Below are positions 15,270 through 23,576 of a stretch of 43,256 bases of DNA, piece after piece. Position numbers and translations under genes: made by a program. This stretch comes from an uncultured Anaerostipes sp. (GTDB lineage: Bacteria; Bacillota; Clostridia; Lachnospirales; Lachnospiraceae): positions 1-43,256 of the forward strand of contig CAAEIR010000319.1 of NCBI GenBank assembly GCA_900756035.1, read 5' to 3'. Within the stretch, counting starts at the first letter, position 1; each line of letters opens with the position of its first letter. The notes beneath the pieces are model-generated. The model worked only from the letters and a program-made list of their open reading frames with translations. It made no database searches and was not told the DNA's origin.

Positions 15270-16109
15270 TTAATAATTATAAAATCCCTTTTTTGACTTT
15301 CTTCCTGCCTCACCCATTTCAATCATTCGTCTCATAAGCGGACATACTCTGAATTTGGGATCTTCATATTCTTTATATATAACTTCTAAAGAATCAACTA
15401 CTGTATCGATTCCAATTAAATCTGCTGTTTCAAGTGGCCCCATAGTATGACCAAATGCATTCTTGAAAATATTGTCAATCTGGTCTGGTCTGGCTACTCC
15501 TTCATATACAAGAAAAGCAGCCTCATTCATAAATAGATGAGATAATCGATTGGATACAAATCCAACAGAATCGTTTATCATCTCAAAATCAATGTCTACA
15601 CTATGTAGTAACTCTGTCATCTTCTGAATGGTTTCTTCAGAAGTTTTTCCACCTTTTATAACTTCTGCAAATTTCTTCATTGGAACCGGATTCATAAAAT
15701 GAACTCCAATCAAATTTTCAGGTCGTTTTGTATAAGACCCAATTCGTGTGATTGATATGCAGGAAGTATTTACAAGATATATACAATCTTCTTTTGTAAT
15801 CCTAGTAAGCTTCTCATATACTTCCTTCTTGACATCTTCTCTTTCATATACATTTTCAATAATGAAATCTGCGTCCTTGATGGACTCATAACTCTCTGAT
15901 ACACTAATATGAGAGATTATTTTCTTCATATCGATTGTCTTATCAAACATCGATTTCATTCGAATACTTCTTGATATCTCTCCAATAGCATGCTCACATA
16001 CTTCCTTATCATTATCAATTAGTACAACATCATAATCATATTTTGCAAATCTTTCTGCTACGCCTTTTCCCATTACACCAGCGCCTATAATACCTATTTT
16101 TTGACTCAT
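15270..16109 (-). CDS. 3-Hydroxyacyl-CoA-dehydrogenase homologue (FkbK-like)
   Basis: This 279-aa NAD(P)-dependent enzyme has an N-terminal Rossmann motif GIIGAGVMGKGVAERF, the family motifs NTSCISITRIG and GVHFMNPVPMKKFAEV, and a C-terminal dimerisation domain starting at DSVGFVSNRL. In butyrate producers such an enzyme is Hbd. Next to FkbH-like and ACP genes it instead fits FkbK, which oxidises the C3 hydroxyl of glyceryl-ACP to the aldehyde. The start is supported by AGGAG upstream. It follows the ABC ATPase gene by 12 bases, in the same operon. Confidence 0.87.
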   Translation of the reverse strand: MSQKIGIIGAGVMGKGVAERFAKYDYDVVLIDNDKEVCEHAIGEISRSIRMKSMFDKTIDMKKIISHISVSESYESIKDADFIIENVYEREDVKKEVYEKLTRITKEDCIYLVNTSCISITRIGSYTKRPENLIGVHFMNPVPMKKFAEVIKGGKTSEETIQKMTELLHSVDIDFEMINDSVGFVSNRLSHLFMNEAAFLVYEGVARPDQIDNIFKNAFGHTMGPLETADLIGIDTVVDSLEVIYKEYEDPKFRVCPLMRRMIEMGEAGRKSKKGFYNY

Positions 16110-16121
16110 TTTCCTATGCTC

Positions 16122-16895
16122 CTATACTTTGAGTTTTGTAATAATATCATTTACCATCAATTGTCTTTCCTGCAATGAATCTGACTTTTGATTCCAATTA
16201 CCAAGAATAACTTTTTTAGAAATATGCCCATCTAAAAGGAACCAGACCTGTCTTGCTTTTGCAGCAACCTTAGAATCGTGAGTTACCAACATAATGGTAC
16301 TTCCTTCTTTGTTCATTCCAACAAACAAATCCATTACTTCATCTGAGGTCTTGGAATTCAAAGCTCCTGTTGGTTCATCTGCAAAAATAATCTTTGGATC
16401 ATTCATTATGCTTCTGCAGATACTTACTCTCTGCGCCTGACCTCCTGACAACGTACTTATATCTCTGCCAGCAAGATCAGCAATTCCCACTTTCTCCATT
16501 AGTTTTTTGCATTTTTGTTTAAGTTTTTCTTTCCCTTCTCTGTTGAGAACAGATGATGCAAGCATAATATTTTCTTCTACTGTTAATGTCTTCAATAATC
16601 TTGGCTGTTGAAATACATATCCAAATTTGTGAAGTCTCACATCTGCCAAACCATCTTCGTCAAGCTTGCTGATATCTTCTCCATCCACTATAATAATTCC
16701 ATTAGATGGTCTATCCATTCCACTGATGTTGTAAAGAAGAGTAGATTTACCAGATCCTGAAGGACCCATGATAGCTATAAAATCTCCCTTTTCAACGTCA
16801 AAGGATATATCTTGAAGTACCTGAGTTTTTATTTTTTTCTCAGTTTCAAAAGATTTACATAAACCAGTTATTGATAATATTTTTTTATTTTCCAT
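16122..16895 (-). CDS. ABC transporter ATPase of the biosynthetic cluster
   Basis: This 257-aa ATPase has Walker A GPSGSGKST at about 44-52, the signature LSGGQAQRVSI, Walker B IIFADEPTGALNS and the H-loop LVTHDSK. It belongs to the SalX/LolD-like group and pairs with the FtsX permease encoded directly upstream. The frame opens with GTG at 16919 inside the permease gene, but AAAGG lies 7 bases before ATG 16895, which gives the usual start MENKKIL. It probably powers export of, or resistance to, the product. It resembles the ATPase at 6553-7320 over its full length, including the C-terminal extension. Confidence 0.9.
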   Translation of the reverse strand: MENKKILSITGLCKSFETEKKIKTQVLQDISFDVEKGDFIAIMGPSGSGKSTLLYNISGMDRPSNGIIIVDGEDISKLDEDGLADVRLHKFGYVFQQPRLLKTLTVEENIMLASSVLNREGKEKLKQKCKKLMEKVGIADLAGRDISTLSGGQAQRVSICRSIMNDPKIIFADEPTGALNSKTSDEVMDLFVGMNKEGSTIMLVTHDSKVAAKARQVWFLLDGHISKKVILGNWNQKSDSLQERQLMVNDIITKLKV

Positions 16896-16899
16896 ATAT

Positions 16900-19242
16900 T
16901 TACCTTTCCTCTTGTTCACATAGAACTTTAATTCTATTGATCATATTTCCCGCCATAAATGTTGTAATAACTGCTACAATTATTATAACACCTGGTATGA
17001 GTAAATAAGTCAAAAAGATATTGGTCACAAATACTATCTGTGATGCTCCCATACTCGCCATGGCAGAACCTACAATAGACTGTCCTGCTATTTTCACAAG
17101 TATTTCTCCCAAGACACTTCCTACCAATACTCCCATGATGATTCTTATCAAATACTGAAGCTTAATATCACTACTTCTAAATCCTAGCCTTTTCATTGTA
17201 GAAATATCTTCCTTATATTTAATGATTAGTAATTTCATAAATACACTGACAGTTAAGATAGTAATTAATATAGCAATAATCAGTATTATCATTGATAGCA
17301 TTGTAAATTTTTCTATGGACGCTCCCATGGTTTGAGATATATAGTTCTGTAAATCTGTTATCTTTCCATTAGACACCAAGTTGTCAAGTTTAGTAATCTC
17401 CATCAGTTTTTTTTCACTATTTACCAAATTGATATTTATTACACTTCGGTATACCGCAGCATCTATTTCTTTGTCTGATACTTTAGCGCTCTTACCTCCA
17501 TTAGTGATATCCTGATAGATTCCACATATTGTATAATCATAAAATTTGGAATTAACCTCAATGGAAATCTTCTCTCCAATAGTCTTTTGAATCTCCTTTG
17601 CCAACAGATACGAAATTGCAATTTCCTTTTCTGTAGTTGGAAGATTTCCTTCAGTACATGAAATACCAAAATCAGAATAATCTCCACTTTCAAAATTAAG
17701 ATATACGGATTCACCTTCTTGGTTATTGGTATATGCTAAATAGGTTTCATACAATCCATATTTTTCTATATCCGCGTCATCTGCCAATGTCTGTTCTAAA
17801 ATCTGAATGTCATTCTCTGCTTTTTGCGCATCCTGAAAATCAATTCGAAGATCACATTTTGCTATTCCCATATAGGTCGAAAATTCTTCAGATTTCATTG
17901 TTGTAGTGATTTGAATAGGTAATAATACCAATAACATTAGAACTGTAAATATACAGCATATAATGATATACGGTTTTTTGTAGCAGAGAATGTACTTTAT
18001 TCCAAGAATAAAATTAGTATGTTTTCTTCCTTTCCCCTTAATCGAAGGGTGGCGAATCACTTTATCACTGCTAACTTTGCTCTTTTGCTGTAATGCTTCT
18101 ACAACATTTATTTTTCTTGTCTTATTGACTGCTCGCTTACTAAAAAAAAGTACAATAGACGCAATGAAAACACAAGAGATGAACTGGAGCGAGTAATTGA
18201 TCACAGTCTTATCTGCCAATCCCATGTAAAGAGACATATTGTATTGAATAGCACCTACCAGCCCAAAGCTCATCACAAAACCAATTACACTTCCTATCAA
18301 AGCAATGATTGTATATTTTTTCATAAAAATATCCGAGATGTACTTTGCAGGGATTCCAAGTCCCTTCATAACAGCAATATCCATATACTCTTGATCTATA
18401 CTCGTAACCATTGCAAATCTTACACAAAGAATTGATACAAATACCAAAAGGATTGCTGCCAAGATTAGTACCGTGGCCGTGACTACATCAGTTAGGATAT
18501 TTAACAACCTAATGGTCGAAAATGTGATTACAGGTCCCTTGAATGTAAATCCTTTATTTAAATAATCAACTTCTAACTGATTGGTCATATTTACATCTTC
18601 AGCCAAAAATTCAATCATACATTCAATATTATCTATCTCTTCAGATAGGGCTTTCCAATCTTCTTTATTCATCAAGAATCTTTTCGATGAAATATAAGAA
18701 GTGTTCATCTCAGAATCCTTTATAAAATCAGATATTATATAGGAAAACCTTTTGTTCGAAGTTTCTATTGTAATCTCGTCTCCTTCTCGTAAGCCATATA
18801 GTATCTTATAATATACCGGAACCCCAATGTATCCTGGTTCAATCTTAGCAATCTGATTTTCAGAATCTAACAGAAAATCAAATTTGTCATTCTGTACGAC
18901 AAATGAATTATCCGTAACACTTCCTAACTCTGAAACACCATCTTGTCTAATTGTAAGTGCATCAGCACTGACATTAATCATCTTAACAATCTCGTATTGT
19001 GATATAAGATCCGAATTTTTAGCATATTGTGCAATCACTGATTCATCTAGGTCTCCACTATGCATTTGCAAAAGATGCGATGTCTGTGATGCCTCATAGA
19101 ACTGGTTCATTGTCTGATTTAATGAGTAAAATAGATCCACAGCATTTGCACAAAGTGCAGAGGCTAAAGCTATAAATAATATTAAAAATAAACTCACAGT
19201 TCTTGCCTTGAGAAGTTCTTGTTTTATCTGTTTCTTAATCAT
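16900..19242 (-). CDS. FtsX-type ABC permease of the biosynthetic cluster
   Basis: This 780-aa membrane protein has one helix at the N-terminus (residues about 15-35), a long extracellular segment with many Asp/Glu, a first FtsX unit around 250-370 (TATVLILAAILLVFVSILCV), a helix near 425, a second extracellular segment, and a second FtsX unit around 645-770. AAAGG precedes the ATG. It has the same layout as the permease at 4221-6581 and forms an exporter or self-protection system with the ATPase immediately downstream. Only 41 bases separate it from the MFS gene. Confidence 0.87.
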   Translation of the reverse strand: MIKKQIKQELLKARTVSLFLILFIALASALCANAVDLFYSLNQTMNQFYEASQTSHLLQMHSGDLDESVIAQYAKNSDLISQYEIVKMINVSADALTIRQDGVSELGSVTDNSFVVQNDKFDFLLDSENQIAKIEPGYIGVPVYYKILYGLREGDEITIETSNKRFSYIISDFIKDSEMNTSYISSKRFLMNKEDWKALSEEIDNIECMIEFLAEDVNMTNQLEVDYLNKGFTFKGPVITFSTIRLLNILTDVVTATVLILAAILLVFVSILCVRFAMVTSIDQEYMDIAVMKGLGIPAKYISDIFMKKYTIIALIGSVIGFVMSFGLVGAIQYNMSLYMGLADKTVINYSLQFISCVFIASIVLFFSKRAVNKTRKINVVEALQQKSKVSSDKVIRHPSIKGKGRKHTNFILGIKYILCYKKPYIIICCIFTVLMLLVLLPIQITTTMKSEEFSTYMGIAKCDLRIDFQDAQKAENDIQILEQTLADDADIEKYGLYETYLAYTNNQEGESVYLNFESGDYSDFGISCTEGNLPTTEKEIAISYLLAKEIQKTIGEKISIEVNSKFYDYTICGIYQDITNGGKSAKVSDKEIDAAVYRSVININLVNSEKKLMEITKLDNLVSNGKITDLQNYISQTMGASIEKFTMLSMIILIIAILITILTVSVFMKLLIIKYKEDISTMKRLGFRSSDIKLQYLIRIIMGVLVGSVLGEILVKIAGQSIVGSAMASMGASQIVFVTNIFLTYLLIPGVIIIVAVITTFMAGNMINRIKVLCEQEER

Positions 19243-19283
19243 ATAATCCTTTCTAATGCTTCTCCACTCTCCAATGCAACATC

Positions 19284-20582
19284 TTACAGATTCGCTGAAA
19301 AAGCATTTTCTACTGCTCTCATCACTTTATTTCGATATATAATAACACTTAATATTATCATTGACAATCCACAGATAACCATCATAAATGCAATTCCTCT
19401 TTCTTCTCCAGTACCTACTATTTTCCCCACAGAGTTTGCAAGTAAGCCATCTGCTCTTAGCATTGGATTAAATATATAATCTGCCAACGCACCTGATATA
19501 CTATATGCAACGATGTAACCGCTCTGAGTGAGAAGGGAGATCAATCCCCATTCTCTTCCCTGCTTGTCATGATCCAAATTACTTCTTAATAAAACATCAA
19601 TACATGTATTAGTAACAGGAATCATTGCAAAAAATAAAAATCCGAACGCTGCAATCATAATTAGATTAGTTACACAACCAACAACTCCTATCATGCATCC
19701 CATAATAGCAAATCCAATTGCAAGCAGTTTTACATATCCATTCTTAATACCTTTTACTCCAAGTATGATACTTGTTACTAACATTCCAATTGCACTTACT
19801 GAAGTGATGACACCAAGTGTAGTGGAATCCGTCAACTCCAAAAGCATTGGTGTTAATAAGGTTTCAATAAAACCTACATAGAATGTGATCAATGCAGAAA
19901 GAAACATAAGAACTACTACCCCCTGATTTCTCATAAGGCTTTTCCATCCTTCTGCAAAATCTTTAAAGAAATCAAGCTTCGAATCCAAATTTAGTTGCTG
20001 ACTTTCCTCCATCTGTTTTCCTACTAAAATAACAGCACCTAATGTAACGAAGAAAGTACAAATGTCAATTAGAAGAATAGTGTTGATACCCTCAAGTTTA
20101 ATAATGATTCCCGCAATAATTGGAGAAATCAAAAATTTTGCTGCACTAGCAAGCTGAATAAGTCCGCCAGCTTTCGAAAACTGATCAGCTGTTAAAAGAT
20201 CTGTTACTGCTGCTTTATAAGACGGATCCATAAGTGAAGAAAAGATCGAACTGCAGAATACACAGATGCAAATCATTACTACATTGTCATTTTTGGTAAT
20301 TACCATGACCAAAAGTACAAGAACACATACTGCTGAAAATGAATCCCCTATTAGCATCAGATTCTTTCTACTGAACTTATCAGCAAGAACTCCCGAAAAT
20401 GGAGTAAGTAGCACCATTGGTAAGAATGCACACAATGTAACAATAGAACATGCCAAAGCACTCTGCGACTGCTCAAATACATATACATTAAGTCCAAACG
20501 AGGTGAGTCCACTTCCTATACTTGATATCAGCTGTCCAAGCCAAACAATTAAAAATACCTTTAATCCGTTATTTTTATTCAT
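19284..20582 (-). CDS. MFS exporter, 12 transmembrane segments
   Basis: This 432-aa major facilitator protein has the conserved loop between helices 2 and 3 (FSGVLADKFSRKNLML) and a long central cytoplasmic loop near residues 195-215 separating two six-helix halves. It resembles the MFS branch that includes macrolide and siderophore exporters encoded in biosynthetic clusters. AGGAG lies upstream of the ATG, which overlaps the thioesterase gene by 8 bases. Together with the ABC pair next to it this gives the cluster two independent export or immunity routes. Confidence 0.87.
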   Translation of the reverse strand: MNKNNGLKVFLIVWLGQLISSIGSGLTSFGLNVYVFEQSQSALACSIVTLCAFLPMVLLTPFSGVLADKFSRKNLMLIGDSFSAVCVLVLLVMVITKNDNVVMICICVFCSSIFSSLMDPSYKAAVTDLLTADQFSKAGGLIQLASAAKFLISPIIAGIIIKLEGINTILLIDICTFFVTLGAVILVGKQMEESQQLNLDSKLDFFKDFAEGWKSLMRNQGVVVLMFLSALITFYVGFIETLLTPMLLELTDSTTLGVITSVSAIGMLVTSIILGVKGIKNGYVKLLAIGFAIMGCMIGVVGCVTNLIMIAAFGFLFFAMIPVTNTCIDVLLRSNLDHDKQGREWGLISLLTQSGYIVAYSISGALADYIFNPMLRADGLLANSVGKIVGTGEERGIAFMMVICGLSMIILSVIIYRNKVMRAVENAFSANL

Positions 20583-21342
20583 ATAAAAACTCCTCTTGGT
20601 TATTTACTAAATTAATATACTGCAGAACATATTTTACCACAATATCACTATATTTGTTCAAGTACATATGACCTGCATCCTTTGGCATACTGCAGAAACA
20701 ACTAGTTGATATAAGGTACTTTTTCCATTTCAACATATTCTCATATTTTGTCATCTTGTCATTCTCACAAAAAATGAACTCTGTCGGAATATTAAAAGGC
20801 ATTGGCTCAATCAGAGCAATATCTTCAAGCACTTTATAATCAGATTTGAACATAGGAATAAATTGGCTCATCAGCTCTTTGTTATCCTTAATTTCCTCCG
20901 GCATACCACCTATTTTGTACAATTCTTCAACCAATTCAACATCTCCAAGTTGTGATATTTTTTTGTCTTTCATAAAACCTGGTTCAGGGGTTGCTGATAA
21001 AATCAGCGCTTTAGGCTTTTTGTCTGGAAACTCTTCGTAAATTCTTTTCGCAAGTAAATAAGCGATTACTCCACCCATACTATGTCCAAAAAATATACAA
21101 TCTTTTCTGATTATATTTTTAATGTTCTGAAGATAAAAATCCATTAACTCCTCATAACTGTTGCACAAAGTTCCCTCTGAACCCAAATGTCCAGGCGGAT
21201 AAGCCACCCAAACATTCAAGTCATATTTTTCAAATTCCTTTGCCAGATTCATAATTGACATTCCGTTTCCTCCAAGATAAGGAAACATAATGAACTGTTG
21301 TCCCTTACACTCACTGTTTAGTTCAATAAATCCATCCTTCAT
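20575..21342 (-). CDS. Type II thioesterase (editing enzyme)
   Basis: This 255-aa alpha/beta hydrolase has nucleophile motif GHSMGG (Ser near residue 87), acid CENDKMT and His in DAGHMYLNK. The family removes wrong or stalled acyl groups from carrier domains of NRPS/PKS lines and usually does not release the final product. The N-terminal FMFPYLGGNGMSIMNLAKEF matches the GrsT/SrfD type. AGAGG precedes the ATG. It sits between the CPBP-like and MFS genes, overlapping the latter. Because no thioesterase domain is fused to the megasynthase, a release role cannot be excluded, but a terminal C domain is available for that. Confidence 0.93.
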   Translation of the reverse strand: MKDGFIELNSECKGQQFIMFPYLGGNGMSIMNLAKEFEKYDLNVWVAYPPGHLGSEGTLCNSYEELMDFYLQNIKNIIRKDCIFFGHSMGGVIAYLLAKRIYEEFPDKKPKALILSATPEPGFMKDKKISQLGDVELVEELYKIGGMPEEIKDNKELMSQFIPMFKSDYKVLEDIALIEPMPFNIPTEFIFCENDKMTKYENMLKWKKYLISTSCFCSMPKDAGHMYLNKYSDIVVKYVLQYINLVNNQEEFLYE

Positions 21343-21343
21343 A

Positions 21344-22222
21344 TTAACCTCTATTCAATAAATACTCTGGGAAACATGCTAAAGAATTTTTATTTAAATC
21401 TTCTTTCTTCGCAAGTTTGTAATACATATATATTCCAACTGAAAGAATCACAAAGAATACAAACTCTAAAATCTGCACGCTAACGACGAAATTATAGAAT
21501 TGTAATTTGCTTCCTGAGGCAACAAGCCAAAAACTGAAAATAAAAAATATTACATTTCCTCTTGTCTTATTCATAATAAATGCAACAAATACTGAAAATG
21601 CCATCAGCTGTCCTACGTAAAAAGGATATGCTGTTGCTGTTTCAAATGATGAAAATACATAACCTGGCAATACGAATAATCCAAATATAAATCCTGTAAG
21701 CAAAGCTGCTTTTATGCAGGAATTATATTTTTTCTGTAGATAAGGAAGCAAGAAACCATACCATCCTAATGCGCCACCAAGAAGTCCTGTCTCTTCATAA
21801 ATATTCTTCAGAAGAAGAATTATTCTCTCTTTTTTGGAAAGAGTAACAGTTGGTAATTCGATTTCAAACAATATTGATCCATAATGCATACACAGGTAGA
21901 ACACCACTGAGATTACTATGATAATCAGGAACCAAATACATTCCTTTTTATTTGGTATTAAACTCTTTACGAACTGCTTCAATCCCTTTACTCCTCCGTA
22001 GAGAAAGAATATCAATATTCCTGCAACGGAAGGAGAATTCAGGGATATTATTACAAATGGATTTGATAATGTCAGTTCTCCCACATATGGATGTAATAAA
22101 TCATAAAAGAGAACATACAATATGCTCATTCCCCAACTTAAACCAAATGTTATACCTAAATAAATTGCTAAAAAAAAACGTGTTTTTTTTTCTTTTTTAT
22201 TACCACAAATACTAAATTTCAT
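21344..22222 (-). CDS. CPBP (CAAX-protease-like) membrane protein without catalytic residues
   Basis: This protein of about 292 aa has roughly eight hydrophobic segments. The region LGWYGFLLPYLQKKY followed by LLTGFIFGLFVLP matches the CPBP/Abi core. The motif usually read EExxxR (as in EEIGWRG) is GALGWYG here, and the second motif, normally ending in a His before LP, has Val. The metalloprotease centre is therefore missing, and a binding or immunity role is more likely. A longer frame opens at 22255 inside the aminotransferase gene, but GGAG sits 7 bases before ATG 22222, which is chosen. The next gene, the thioesterase, begins one base after the stop. Confidence 0.75.
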   Translation of the reverse strand: MKFSICGNKKEKKTRFFLAIYLGITFGLSWGMSILYVLFYDLLHPYVGELTLSNPFVIISLNSPSVAGILIFFLYGGVKGLKQFVKSLIPNKKECIWFLIIIVISVVFYLCMHYGSILFEIELPTVTLSKKERIILLLKNIYEETGLLGGALGWYGFLLPYLQKKYNSCIKAALLTGFIFGLFVLPGYVFSSFETATAYPFYVGQLMAFSVFVAFIMNKTRGNVIFFIFSFWLVASGSKLQFYNFVVSVQILEFVFFVILSVGIYMYYKLAKKEDLNKNSLACFPEYLLNRG

Positions 22223-22238
22223 GTTTTTTCTCCATATT

Positions 22239-23558
22239 CTATTCATAGATTTCATTAATCAATGTTTTTGCTTCACGAATTGCTCGTCCCGCATGCTCCT
22301 CAAACCAATCGACATCATTGTCATTTAATGAAATATTGGGATAAATTCTTGAGATACTTGAAACAAGAATTCCATTTCTCTGAAGAGCTGCATTAAGAAT
22401 TATATCCTTAATCTGTATTTCTTCTGAATACTCAGAAGGAATTAATAATTCATTTTCACAACAGTGATATGCTCCACACAATAATGGTCCCTGAACTACA
22501 AGAGGGAGACCCTCCTCCTTAGCGATTCTTCTCATAATATTATGAATTTTTTCAGTTTGTTTCTTCATCTGTGTGTACACCAACCCATTATCTCTACTCA
22601 AAATATCGATAGTTGCCTTTACAGCTGCCACTCCTAATGGGTAACCGTTAAAGGTTCCTGCATGAATCACTCTCTTCTCTGTTAAAAGATTCATTATTTC
22701 CTTTTTCCCTGCAAGAACAGCTACAGGAACTCCTCCTCCGGCTACTGCCTTAGCCATAGTCGTCAGATCTGGAATCACACCAAATTCAGTCTGCGCTCCG
22801 CCAAGTCCCATTCTAAATCCTGTAATAACCTCATCAAATATAAGCACTACCCCATACTGCGTACAAAGTTCTCTCACTCTTTGGAGAAAACCTTGCTTTG
22901 GCATAATACTTCCGCCGTTCACACATACTGGTTCCATAATGACTGCGGCAATATCATCAGCATGCTGTCTAAAGAGATCTTCTAGAACTTCAGCATCATT
23001 CCATTCTATTAAATAAGACTGTTCTTCCATAATTCCAAAAGCTCTTCCCTCGGTTCCCTTGCTATCGCCAACATAGTCTGAAGGAAACGGATTGCTTTTA
23101 TCCATACTTTTTCCGCCCATGATATTATCCGCATTACCATGATAATGATTGTTGAATCTTACAAATTTATTTCTACCAGTGTATGCTCTTGCAACTCGAA
23201 TGGCATTTTGTATGATTTCCGTTCCCGATAATCCAAAACGAATCAATTCTGCTGAAGGTACATATTTATGAATAGCCTCTAGTGCTTCTGCATCAATATC
23301 ACAATGACTAACAGATAATACTCTATCCATAACATCTTTCAATGCATTATTATATTCTTTATTACCATGACCTAGAATCATAGCCCCAAATCTTGCATAC
23401 AAGTCGAGATATTCTTTACCATCCATATCCCATACTCTACTTCCTTTTGTATTCACATAGTGAATTGGGCTTTCTTCCCATGGAAGATTAAAATTGTAAT
23501 GTACTCCGCCTGGCAACAGTTTTTTCACTCTTTCGTGATAATCTTTCATTAACTGCAT
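22239..23558 (-). CDS. Free class III aminotransferase (GSAM/AMT-like)
   Basis: This 439-aa PLP enzyme of the glutamate-1-semialdehyde aminotransferase branch shows GLSGTEIIQNAIRVARAYTG, IFDEVITGFRMGLGGAQ and the PLP lysine in TTMAKAVAGG near residue 270, followed by AGTFNGYPLG. The same family supplies the AMT domain of mycosubtilin and iturin synthetases, which converts a beta-ketoacyl-ACP to the beta-amino acid. Here it is a separate protein starting 18 bases after the acyl-ligase-ACP-KS gene, with AAGGAG before the ATG. It probably aminates the beta-keto chain made by that KS. It could also act on the other beta-keto intermediates, because the cluster has no ketoreductase. Confidence 0.88.
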   Translation of the reverse strand: MQLMKDYHERVKKLLPGGVHYNFNLPWEESPIHYVNTKGSRVWDMDGKEYLDLYARFGAMILGHGNKEYNNALKDVMDRVLSVSHCDIDAEALEAIHKYVPSAELIRFGLSGTEIIQNAIRVARAYTGRNKFVRFNNHYHGNADNIMGGKSMDKSNPFPSDYVGDSKGTEGRAFGIMEEQSYLIEWNDAEVLEDLFRQHADDIAAVIMEPVCVNGGSIMPKQGFLQRVRELCTQYGVVLIFDEVITGFRMGLGGAQTEFGVIPDLTTMAKAVAGGGVPVAVLAGKKEIMNLLTEKRVIHAGTFNGYPLGVAAVKATIDILSRDNGLVYTQMKKQTEKIHNIMRRIAKEEGLPLVVQGPLLCGAYHCCENELLIPSEYSEEIQIKDIILNAALQRNGILVSSISRIYPNISLNDNDVDWFEEHAGRAIREAKTLINEIYE

Positions 23559-23576
23559 TTTTTCTCCTTTTTTCTA

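Noticed and set aside
11038..16109. Central butyrate pathway operon (bcd-etfB-etfA-hbd)
   Set aside because: The dehydrogenase, ETF and 3-hydroxyacyl dehydrogenase would fit, but crotonase and thiolase are missing. An FkbH-like gene and a private ACP lie between them, and the set is embedded in an NRPS/PKS operon.
13965..16109. Methoxymalonyl-ACP pathway
   Set aside because: No O-methyltransferase (FkbG-like) gene is present in the window, so hydroxymalonyl is the more economical reading. A methyltransferase beyond the right edge cannot be excluded.
21344..22255. Active CAAX/CPBP metalloprotease
   Set aside because: The EExxxR glutamates and arginine and the motif-2 histidine are all replaced, so an active-protease label would be misleading.
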